Source: Xanthoparmelia taractica (Eukaryota > Ascomycota > Lecanoromycetes > Lecanorales > Parmeliaceae). From it: a stretch of 64,000 bases of DNA. The notes under the pieces were generated by a model that was not told the DNA's origin, ran no database searches, and worked only from the letters and a program-made list of their open reading frames with translations. The translations under genes and the position numbers were made by a program. Shown here piece after piece: positions 47,334-57,494 of this stretch (within the stretch, counting starts at the first letter, position 1; the number at the start of each line of letters is the position of its first letter). The stretch covers positions 147,769-211,768 of the forward strand of contig MU853190.1 in assembly GCA_033085395.1 (NCBI GenBank), read 5' to 3'.

Positions 47334-47589
47334 TTTGATGGAGTGCCTTGATGGTGGAGTGTCTTGATGGTGGAGTGCCTTGATGGTGGAGTGTCTTGAT
47401 GGTGGAGTGTCTTGATGGTGGAGTGTCTTGATGGTGGAGTGTCTTGATGGTGGAGTGTCTTGATGGTGGAGNNNNNNNNNNNNNNNNNNNNNNNNNNNNN
47501 NNNNNNNNNNNNNNNNNNNNNNNNNNNNNNNNNNNNNNNNNNNNNNNNNNNNNNNNNNNNNNNNNNNNNNNTGTCTTGATGGTGGGATG
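47334..47589 (+). repeat. 16-bp minisatellite containing an assembly gap
   Basis: Unit TGATGGTGGAGTGTCT, with a TGCCT variant in the first copies, repeated head-to-tail from about 47334. The array is interrupted by exactly 100 N at 47472-47571, after which it resumes for one unit. The gap is probably an array collapse of unknown length. Because 16 is not a multiple of 3, all three frames stay open on the minus strand with a 16-residue period; these ORFs are artefacts. Confidence 0.95.
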
Positions 47590-48203
47590 TTGAGTGGGTT
47601 GGATGGCGATGATGATGGGAGGATGATGTGTATATTCCATATACACACACATAAATAATAGGAAATCTTACTTCATTCAACTTGATTTAGCGTAGCGTGT
47701 ATTCGGCCCAAAAGGTAGATGAGCAGGGCGTAGCATCCCAGCTCTGGTTGCCAACGGACTTTTATACGCCCCAGTCGACCAAATCCGAGGAATCAGGTAA
47801 GGTAAGTGAGGCGGTTTCTCCTATCGGAACCGTCCAGCTTTCCCTTTTCCCCTTTCCCATGCTGCTTCGTTTTCATTCATGCAAGACCCGTCTGTTCAGC
47901 AAAGCAATCCAAGCCAAGCACAATACAAGCACACCGCACCGTATCCTCGCCCTCTGCCCTTCCCATTCATTCTCCTCCCTCAATCGATCAATCAACCAAT
48001 CAGCCCCCTCAATCAATCCATCAATCAGTCCTGCGGCCCCCCAACCTCCATGTACAGATACCCCTTCTCACCTATACGCACCAAGGAATCAAAGTCAGCC
48101 TTTTTATCCTTTGACCTCACAATCGCCTGCTTTTCAAAAAAAAAAAAAAAAAAAAGAAAAGGAAAGAAAAAAAAGGGAAGAAAGACCACTTCTATCGCCG
48201 CTT
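47590..48203. other. Intergenic, no gene supported
   Basis: 3' flank of the secreted-protein gene, with an 18-base A run at about 48138-48155. The plus-strand ORFs (47697-48299 and overlapping frames) are Ser/Pro/Gln-rich, lack domains, and overlap the well-supported minus-strand exons. Confidence 0.6.
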
Positions 48204-49854
48204 TCAGTTAGCCGGCATAACCGCAACAGCATCAGCAGCGCTCACATTTGCTGCAAAAATAACAAGACAACCCAACCCAAACTAAACCAAGGAGAATAAA
48301 AAAACCAGACAAACAACCTCCCCAAAAACACCCCCTAAAACCCCCAAAAAAAAACAAAAACACAAAAAGACAACAACAAAACCAAACACCGCAGCCGTGC
48401 ACAACAGCACAAACCAAACCACACTCACCCAACCCAGTCTGCACCCCCATCTTTCCCTCCCTAACGCAAACTCCCACGAGCGCAACCGCAACCTCCCACA
48501 TCCTCCCCCAGGACCATGTGTCGCTGTTGCCGGGCTCGGGGCCCGTAGTGCGGATGGTGATTTTGCAGGCGCCGTCGTCTGTTTGGATGAGATGGAATGG
48601 AATGTGATTAGCGAGTACATCAACCCCTTCCGCCCCCCACTCCCCCCCCCAAAAAAAGAAAAGAAAAAAAAACCCCCCATACTAACCAGAAATCAACACC
48701 CCCGGCAACCAAACCCCAGCGCTCGGGTCCTCTCTCGGCCCAAACACAACGCCCAATTGCGTCGCGCGCATCCGATCCACGATTTGCTGGCACGAGGCGT
48801 GGATGTCTGTGTTTGTGTGTGGTGGTGGGAGCGGGGGCGGGGCCTGGGTGCGCATATGGCCGTAGCAGCGGATGCGCTCGGGGTCGTATTTGAAGACTAT
48901 GACGCGGAGGTTGTTGTCGCCGCCTGTGATTTTTTTTTTCTTAGTTTTTTTTTTTTGTTTTTTAGAGAAGTGAGGAAGGTGAAGGGGGGGGAAGGGAGTG
49001 TGAGAATAGGGTTAAGAAAGGAAGGAGGGGGGGGGAGTTGATTGGGGCTTTAAGGGAGGGGTGAAGGGAGAAAAGGGGGGGGGGGGTTATTGGGGGGAGA
49101 AGAGGGATGGAAGGAGGGAGGGAAGGGGAGGGAAGGGAGGAAAGCACAGCGGTATTGTTTTTGTAAGAAGTGATAGAACGATGCGAAAAAGGCCACAAGA
49201 GAAGAAAATTGGATGAAATAGTGGGAAAGGTAAACACAAAAACACGCACAACGAACACAACTCACCAATCCCCCTCGCGATCCCTCCCGTCCCTCCCTCC
49301 CCTTCCCCCTCCCCCCCTTCCTCACCCTTATCCGCACAATGCCTCACAACCACAAACCCCGCCACAGCAATCTCCTCCAAGCTCGCCCTCGCCTGCGGCT
49401 TATCTGGCGCCAAATCCGGCTCCATGGCACACTTCCCATCGGGACTGATCCAGCGATACGGCAGCGCGATGTCGTAGGGGGAGGGCGGGGGCAAGGGCTG
49501 GGGGTAAACGGGGACGGGGAAGGGGAAGGGGGAGGGGGGGTAAGCGTTGCGCATGCCGAAGGAGAGGGGGGTGGTGTTTATGCCAACGAGGGTGATGGCT
49601 TGGGTGCAGGAGGTGGCGTTGAGGTTTGTGCCGAAGATGGGGTTGCAGACGTAGGAGACGCGGTAGTTTGGGGTTGGCGGGGTGTTGGTGTTGTTGATGT
49701 TGTTGTTGGTGGTGGAGGTGGGGGGGTGGAGGGTTGTGATGTTATTATTGCCGGGTGATACTGGTAGGAGCTGTAGTGGGGTATCGTGTACAAAGGCAGA
49801 GGTCAGAGAGATGGCGAAGAAAATCCGGAGTAAAAATACCGTCTTGTGCATCAT
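48204..49854 (-). CDS. Secreted Cys-containing protein, four exons
   Basis: Exons 49266-49854, 48687-48923, 48429-48578, 48204-48250 (340 aa); introns 342, 108 and 178 nt, all GT-AG and phase 1. The start at 49854 gives a signal peptide (MMHKTVFLLRIFFAI...TSAFV); an ATG at 49887 would place extra residues before it. The mature part has an Asn/Thr-rich spacer with N-glycosylation sites, then YVCNPIFGTNLNATSC, a proline-rich insert, DIALPYRWISPDGKC, IGGDNNLRV, VFKYDPERIRCYG, GACKITIRTTG, a Trp-rich DTWSWGRMWEVAVAL and a GLG near the C-terminus. It resembles an unnamed family of secreted proteins common in Pezizomycotina. Introns are unusually long and full of homopolymers (poly-T, poly-G), and the coding sequence carries GA/CT-rich insertions. 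Function unknown; an extracellular or effector-like role is inference. Confidence 0.75.
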
Positions 49855-50255
49855 GATGATGGAGCATAGCAATTGACGAATAAACAATGCAAAAGCGAAA
49901 TGATTTTCACAACGCCCACATCATGCAGTCATCCAGATGATGCGTTCCTGCGCTTTTAATGCATGGGGTGTAGCAGTAGTGAATCTGTGGAGTAATGCAA
50001 GATCGGGTCGCGAATCGGATGGCGCCTGCTATCCGATGCGCAACCTGCTTCTACATGTGGATGTGGGATAGGAGGCCCAGGCAATTCGCAGTTACAGTAT
50101 AGAGAATTGCAGAGCAGATGCGGGCCACTCATGTGGAGGACAAGACAGATGAAAATCGAATGCGGAGGTTGACACCAAAAGTCCTGGACAGCGCTAGTGA
50201 AACCCTAACCCTAACTCCGATATCTTGAAATTCTTAAAATTTTAAGAATCCTTTT
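49855..50255. promoter_or_regulatory. Promoter side of secreted-protein gene; telomere-like motif
   Basis: Upstream of the minus-strand gene. At 50202-50215 there is ACCCTAACCCTAAC, just over two copies of the CCCTAA/TTAGGG telomere repeat, 40 bp before the LTR element. It is too short to show a former telomere. Just after it is a palindromic TTAAAATTTTAA. Confidence 0.4.
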
Positions 50256-50398
50256 TGTTGAATAACAAGCCACTTGGCCGTCTAGATGATGCTATAAAGA
50301 AGAAGTAGAATACAGGAGGCGAGATATATGATAAGAGTTCTTGCCAAGCCACTAGTGCGGAGTCACGTGCATAGGGTTTATTGTTACTATTTTCAACA

Positions 50399-50408
50399 CT
50401 TTCTCTCG
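50399..50408 (-). other. Putative polypurine tract of the LTR element
   Basis: On the minus strand CGAGAGAAAG directly abuts the LTR start TGTTG. Purine tracts in this place prime plus-strand DNA synthesis, so it fixes the orientation. Confidence 0.55.
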
Positions 50409-50684
50409 ATTAGATTCTTTATATCTAGTGACGACGACGATAGTAATATCAAGTGGTGATCGTAGAGTACTGGAAGATAGATAGAGAAGAAGGAATATCA
50501 TATTCGATATAGATTAAAAAGGTGATTATTGAATAATAATTCCTTAAGCAATTTGAATATAAAGAGAAAATTAAGTATAATAAGTCGCTAGAATAGTCGT
50601 ATATAATCTTTATCGATAAGTTTAAAGTTATTCTAAAGAAATTAAGTCATTACGAGCTCGTAAGGTGCGTATTCCGTAGACGAT

Positions 50685-50870
50685 TACTCCCCCTAATAAG
50701 TTATCACTTTAGATACTCTCTTTAATAAGTTATTACTTTAAATACTCTCTCTAATAAATTATTATTTCAGGTACTTCTTCTAACACTATAGTCTACTCTT
50801 AACGCTGCTTTAGTTTAGACTTACTTTTCTACTCTTAACACTACTTCAATCTAGACTTACTCCTCCGCTT
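50685..50870 (+). repeat. Short tandem repeats inside the LTR element
   Basis: Three units of roughly 32 bp containing TAATAAGTTAT(C/T)ACTTTA (first near 50693), then two units of ~37 bp starting CTACTCTTAAC(G/A)CT. Both arrays are degraded by C/T changes. Confidence 0.6.
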
Positions 50871-51344
50871 CACCTCGATATCGAGTAAGCTTTAGTAGTC
50901 TTTCGCTTTATCTCCGATATTAGATATCTAATAATCACTCTAGACTAACTCTCTTCGCTTTAAGTATTATTTTAATAGCCTTTTATTTCATTAGATCGTC
51001 GCTTTACTTCTTTTCAAGAATATTACTTCGAGACTTCTTCGCTTTATCTCGATACTAAATATTATTACTTTCGCTTCTCTTTTTATACTCTTTCTCTTAT
51101 TCGTTTTATATAAGCTAGCGAGATAGCTTAAATAAGAAAATATTATAGACGAAGTTATTAAGCTAAGATTAAAGAAACGGGCGAACTCTAAGAAGAAGAA
51201 AAAATAGACGAGTCTATAACTTAAATATAACTTTCTCGATTGTACTTTTTTAATTATAAATCTCTTAATAAATTAATATAAAATAAAATAGAGAAAAAAA
51301 AGATCGTCTTAACGAGAATTAAGATATTTATATTCTTTTAAAGT

Positions 51345-53030
51345 CGATACGGACCGGAAAGGTCTGGTATATTTAATGGGATATCCCATATTATACCGTA
51401 CCATATTAAATTATGAAAGGGTATCATGAAGGGATCATATCAGATTACTTATAAAGATATAAGATAGGAAATTACTAATATCATGAAATAGTCTGAGAAA
51501 TTTCTAATATATGTAGGGATATTCTATAATGTAGATTATTTCTTATATTAGATAACGAATAAGATAAGAAAATTCCAGATTAATATATAAGTTAGGGCGA
51601 AATTAGCTTAAGTAATTATTAAACTCCGATACTTAATGAGTGATATTAAGATAAACTCTCTTTTAATTTAATCTCGCTAAGTAAATATAATTATTCTAAT
51701 AAGTAATAACTAGAATAATAACTATAATATATTATTTTCTTTATTCTTCTATTATTTATCTTATTATCTATCTATTTAATAAAGTTATTATTCTCGAATT
51801 TCGACTTCGAACCTTAACTCTAATCTTAACTTCTTCGTTTTTAAGCTATAACTCGCAAAAGAATTATTACGCGAGATAATATTTTAAAATAGATATATTA
51901 AATCTATAAATAAAATATTAAGTATAAAGCTAATACGCGAGTAGACGATAGTATATAAGAGTAAAGAAAAGATTAGAGAAATTATAATATACGTAGCTAA
52001 TATTAGATAATCTTGAGTGTAATTAATTACTTCTACGTAGTCTTTAAGTATTTAATTATTAAAATTAATTAAAAAAAGTAGATTAGCGTAAGAATTATCG
52101 AGTAATAATATTCGAAAACGTAGATAAAAAGTTAAAAGTAAGTCTAATCTCGAATCTATTTATTCTATTTTATTAATAAATTATAATTATTACTTTACGT
52201 GAAATTCGTCGCTATTAGAGAAAATTCGATTTAATAATTTTTAAGCTATTTTTTTCGCGAGTAATAAAAAAGATCGCGATAATATATATAAAGAAGATAC
52301 GTTTTTCTAGATTAATTATTAAGATTATTTATAAGTCGACGAAAGCTTTTCTTTATTATATATTCGAAGATATTAATTTTTATATTATTTATGCGAAGCG
52401 TGTAACTTTAATAATTAAGAATATATAACTATAAAAAACGATCGTAAAATTTTTTTATAATACGAAGAAAGAAGAGAGGAATTTATTATCGTAGAGTAGA
52501 TAATAGATTACTATTATAGTTAACGTGTTAGTAATTTTTTTAATAATTAAATAAATTAAATACATTAATAATAATAGAAATAGCTCGTTAAGTCCTAGAT
52601 AATTGCGAAGATCTTTCGTAATACAATATCAAATACGATAGCGAGCTTAGCTTAATAACGTGATAATAAAGTGAAATGATAATAATAGCGATAATAAAGT
52701 GAAGTAATGACTAGAATAATAATTAGAATACTTAATAACGTGATAATGAAGTGAAGTGATAACTAGAATAATAGCTAGAATACGTTCGCATAATTCTATA
52801 TAGAGTAACTTCTTCTATATATAGTATATTTTTTATATTTCTACATATAATATAAAATACTCCTGCATATATTAGAAATTTCCTAGATTATTTCATAATA
52901 TTAGCACGTCTCTTAGATTATTTCATAAAAATCAAATAATATAATCTTAATATTATATCATATCATGATATAATATCGATATCTTATATTCTAGATTATT
53001 TTAGATCTTTTCAACTTATAAAAGTCGATA
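51345..53030. mobile_element. Inverted-repeat element nested in the LTR element
   Basis: Left arm ~51345-51545 and right arm ~52790-53030 are inverted copies: for example left 51474-51534 (CTAATATCATGAAATAG, AAATTTCTAATATATG) against the complement of 52841-52904. Differences are mostly RIP type. Between the arms is 1.2 kb of AT-rich sequence with no open frame. Long inverted arms suggest a DNA transposon or foldback element; target duplications could not be fixed. Confidence 0.55.
52660..52790 (+). repeat. Tandem GATAATAAAGTGAAGTGATAA-like units
   Basis: Four to five imperfect copies of a unit containing GTGATAATRAAGTGAARTGA and CTAGAATAATARYTAGAATA, next to the right arm of the inverted repeat. 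Read as part of the subterminal region of that element. Confidence 0.5.
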
Positions 53031-53724
53031 TAGAATTAAATAAAATTATCTTACTTTTCTTATCGTTACTTTCTTAAATTTAATATTTAAATAAATATTA
53101 TAAATAACAATAAAGTAGAAATAGAATATAAGAATCGAATATATCGTTTCGTAGAAGACTTACTAAGGAATCGAATAGTCGTTAATCGTTAGATTTAAGG
53201 CTTAGAAATTTAATTTAAATAATCTTCGTAACGTCTAAATCGAATAATAATCGAAAGAAGAATAATTCGTATTACTTATATAGTAAGCTTTATTATAGAT
53301 AAGAAAGAATCTAATTTACTTTCTTAGCTATTTTATATAGCGAGTTCTATTATAAATAAAAAAGTATTATTCTCTAGATTACTTCGCTATAGACGAGAAT
53401 CTTACTTCTTAGATATTATTATAGATAAACTTAAGAGCTTATTACTTATCGAGCTTCTATTATAAATAGAAAGACTATAATTAATACTATATCTCCTCGT
53501 TAATCTAGCTCTTAATAAGAGCTATTATAATTAGTCGACTATAAGATAAATTAGCGCTAACTCGAGTCTTATAATCTATTAAATAATAAGTTATTTAATC
53601 GTCTAGATAATGCTATAAAGAAGAAGTAGAATATAGAAGGCGAAATATATAATAAGTATTCTTGTTAAGTTACTAGTGCGAAGTTAAGTATATAGGGCTA
53701 ATTATTACTATTTTTAATACTTTT

Positions 53725-56700
53725 AAATGATCTTTTAAGAAGTATAAAAATAAATCTCTAACAAATTGATCCTCTATACGTTTTTTATTCGTGCGCGTAA
53801 TTCTTTAACTTTTTATAGAGAGAAAGAGAATTTCTACGAGCGTGATAGAATTATAAGCTTAATATATATTCTATAGTAGCGACTATATATTTTATCGATT
53901 CGAATCGAGGGATTTATCGCGTGATTTAATTAAAATAAGATCGACGTGCGAAAGAATCGTCTCGAATATTTTTCGACTCTATACTATTATTCTCTTCGAG
54001 ATATAAAATAAGTTAAATTAATTTGCGAATTAATTATCGAAGCTACGCGCGATCTATTAAGCGCGACGATTATAGTTTAATCATAAATAGAGTCGTATAT
54101 ACGAAGTCTTCATAGCGATATGCGAGTCTAATAATTCTTAATTTTCTATATTTATTAACGAGAAAGCTAATCGCGAAAAGATATTTTTAATTAAATATCT
54201 AACGTGATAACTACGCGACTAGAAGAATATCGTATTAATTATAAATACGATCGCTCTTAATATAATTAATTACGATTAAGATTATATAATTTATTCGACT
54301 TTTAATATTCTAATAAAGAAGAAGAATTCTAAATTCTTTTATTAAATTCGTTTTAATTCTAAATAAGCGAAATTAATTTATATAACGAAGCTAATTATCT
54401 AAGATAAACTCTCGATAATTAATCGCATAATTATTAAAGCGATTAATATTCTTCTACGATAGCTTAAAAAAAGTATATACTCTTTTAACGATATACTTTT
54501 TCTAAGAATAAGAGATTTTTAATAAATAATATCTATCGTATTAAATTATAAAAAGATCGATATCTTAAATAGTTTTATTCGCGCGTTAAATTTATAAGAT
54601 CTCTTTTAAGTCTTTTATTTTTATTACTCGATACGAAATAATAGAAATAAAGATTTTATTAATTAAGTTAATCGAATTAAAGAGAATATTAATAGAAGTA
54701 ATATTATTAATATTGCTAAATAATCGCGTAATACGAATTTTAACGCTATTTAAGCTTAATTATATTCGTTATATATTCTAAAAAACGCTTAGCTTTATAT
54801 AAAGTAAGCGTATTTAATAATCTTAAATATAGATATCGATATGTTTAATATCAAGATTCTAAATCGTTTATTAAGAAATTTAAATAAATAGTTATTTTAA
54901 TATTTCTTCGAATCTTTAGAAGTATTTATAACGAGCTTTGTAAAGTATATTTAAATTACGATAAGATAATCGAGAATAAAGAAGATAACTTAATAAAATA
55001 AATAATTAAAATAGAGAATTTATTAATTATTTTAAAAGAGTTTAAGATATCTTCGTATAAGCTACGATTAGAGATTAATATTGTATATAATATTATACGT
55101 AACTTAACGATAAATAAAGAATTAATAAAAAACGCGCGAGTAATTAGTATTATTCTATATACGTATTACGTTATTATTAATCTTATCGATATTTTAATTA
55201 AAAAAACTTATTATCTTTCGCGTATTATCTTTAAATTTTATTTTTAAGAAGATATCTATAATATTAATTATAATTAAATCTTTCTTCGTCTCGCGTATTC
55301 TATTATATTTAATAATTATTAAGAATTAACTTTAAATAAAGCGATAATTAATCTTTAATACTCTATCTTCGCGTATAAATAATTTTATATCGTCTTTTCA
55401 CGTATATATATTAAGATTAATATATAGATGTTAATAGAATTAAATATTAATAATCTAAGAGCGTATAAAGAGATTTTAAATATAATTTATTAAAAATTAT
55501 TACTCTCTTAAATAAATAAAGAAAAATAATAATTATCGCGTTAGAATTTAACTTTCGCGCGTGTTTATAATAAATAGAATTGCATATATATTTAGAAATT
55601 ATATTTTATTTATCGAGATTTTTTACGCTAATACTTCTTTTCGTGTTTTTTAAAATCTATCTCTTTTATTATTAAATTTAGATTATACGCGCTTTTATAA
55701 GCTAGATATTACGTATATTATTCTCGAGTATAGAATATATCTCTTTTTACTATTCTATATATTATATCTCGATCTTTATACTCTACTTATTATTTATCTT
55801 CTTCTAAGATTTTATATTTCGTCTATTAATTATTTAATAAAAATTTATTTTCTTATATTTTATTTATACTTTATACTCGAATAATAATTTATCGTTATAT
55901 TCTAGTCTTAAGCGATAAATTAAATAATACTTTTTTATTATAGCTTTAAGTATTTATTATTTTTTAAATATTAATTACGCGCGATTAAGAAGATCTTCGA
56001 TATACTTTTTTACTCGCGTTACTCTAATTACTATAGAGACTATTATTTTTTTAGCGTATAAATTTTAATCTATAAAACGAATCGTCGCGATAATATCGAT
56101 TATTTTTATATAATTATATCTATTTTAAAGTCTAAAAGTTCTATATCTAATTTATTTAATATTTATTTTCTTTCTTTTTTAATCTCTTTTATAAATTAAA
56201 GATTTAATTATTAAAAAGAAATTAAGATAAGAAAGAGAAAGATCGAAAATAAATCGCGTAAGATATTAAAGTTTATATTTAATTCTAAAGACGTAAAGTT
56301 TAATTTTCGCTTATTATAAATAAATATTAGATATATTAATTAAACGTAACTTAATAGAAGTGCTATAGATTATAATATATGTATTATATAGAGTCGCTAT
56401 ATTAATCTTACTACGTAGCTTTATAACGCGAGCTTTTAGAGAATTAATATTTTAATAAATTAAAATAGAGCGTTTTTATTAAATTAGAATTTATCTCTAT
56501 TTAATTTAAGATTTTATTTTTTAATAAAGAAAAAATACGTATATATTTAATTAAAGAGAGTATCGTCTAGAAATAAAAAAAATATATAATTATAATAAAT
56601 TTTATCTCGCGCGATAGTTTATTTATTCTAAATATCGCTTAGATAACTATTAATCAAATTGAGATTTATATTAATAAATAGATATTTTAAATTTTAAATC

Positions 56701-57327
56701 TACGCGCGTATATTTTATAACTAATTTAATATCGTTTTAAAATTTTTATAAATTTTACTCGATATTATTCTTAATCTTAGAAGTATTATTAATTAAATAT
56801 ATTTTTAATATAATAAATCTTCTTTTCTTAAATCTCGAATATTTCTTTATTTTTAATATAAGTTATTCGTATAAATAAAATATAAGCTCTCGATTTACTT
56901 AGAAATACGAGATATTCTATAATATATAAGAATATATCGCGTAGTGTAAAGTAATCGTTACGTTATCTATATAATTAATTATAATAAATTCTTATTTAAC
57001 GCTTAAATCGTATCTTTTTATTTAAATCTTAAAAATTTTATTATCTCTAATTTTATTTATTTATATAAATAATATATAGATTATCGATTTATTTTAAAAT
57101 ATAAGATATTAGAATTAATTAAACGAGAAAAGATTAGATTATATTAAAGCTCGAATTATTTCTTTTTTCTTAAATCTTAATAGTACTTTTATCTCTATTT
57201 TTATTAGTTTATATTTATAATATATAAATTATTAATTTACTTTAAAATATAAAATATTAAGATTAATTAGATAGTAGAAAAAGATAATAGAAATCTAATT
57301 CTATCGAAGCTTAATTATTTTTACTTT
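53725..57327. repeat. RIP-mutated repeat of unknown type
   Basis: About 3.6 kb of very AT-rich DNA with TA-rich words and CG islands of the GCGCGA type left over, as expected from RIP of CpA. No frame can be recognised in it on either strand. It lies between two elements with defined ends, so it is either an older repeat into which they inserted or remains of one. Confidence 0.6.
57021..57320 (+). repeat. Two ~149-bp tandem units
   Basis: Units starting TTAAATCTTAA at 57021 and 57170 share the order TTTTATCTCTA, TTATTTATATTTATA, AATTTACTTTAAAATATAA and GAATTATTTCTTTT, with RIP-like differences. They abut the Gypsy LTR start and may belong to the repeat to the left. Confidence 0.6.
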
Positions 57328-57494
57328 TGTTATGGGAAATGATCTTGGGATTAATGATTGAAAAGTCTGTAGAATTCTAAGGGCCGCAGTGGCGGAGATC
57401 TACTGGGGAAACTAATACAAATTTGACCTAGCCTCCCCGATCCTTCCCCGCTCTTTTCGAAATGCCCTTAATATATAGAAATACCGTGACAACA
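57328..57494 (-). mobile_element. 3' LTR of the Gypsy element
   Basis: On the minus strand it starts TGTTGTCACGG and ends CCCATAACA; 167 bp, with a TATA-like TATATATTAAGG inside. Directly outside the LTR, 57495-57501 on the minus strand is GCGGGGA, a plausible polypurine tract. It is far less mutated than the element body. Confidence 0.7.

Larger units (their letters stand above)
50256..53719 (-). mobile_element. Complete 3.46-kb LTR retroelement, RIP-mutated
   Basis: Two direct repeats of 143 bp at 50256-50398 and 53577-53719, flanked by a perfect 5-bp duplication CTTTT at 50251-50255 and 53720-53724. The left LTR reads almost as the solo copy at 8157-8298, whereas the right LTR differs mostly by C-to-T/G-to-A changes. 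Next to the left LTR, 50399-50408 read on the minus strand is CGAGAGAAAG, a polypurine tract, so the element is oriented minus (5' LTR at right). The interior is AT-rich with no open frame; the length is short for an autonomous Copia or Gypsy element, and part of it is occupied by an inverted-repeat element. Copia-type by LTR appearance, not proven. Confidence 0.88.

Noticed and set aside
47334..47589. CRISPR-like array
   Set aside because: Contiguous 16-bp units without spacers, in a eukaryotic genome: a minisatellite.
47156..47680. Minus-strand repeat-protein ORF with a 16-residue period
   Set aside because: Produced by the 16-bp minisatellite, which is open in all frames; it also spans 100 N.
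48397..49041. 214-codon plus-strand ORF
   Set aside because: Antisense to exons 2 and 3 of the four-exon secreted protein, whose splice sites and conserved blocks are convincing.
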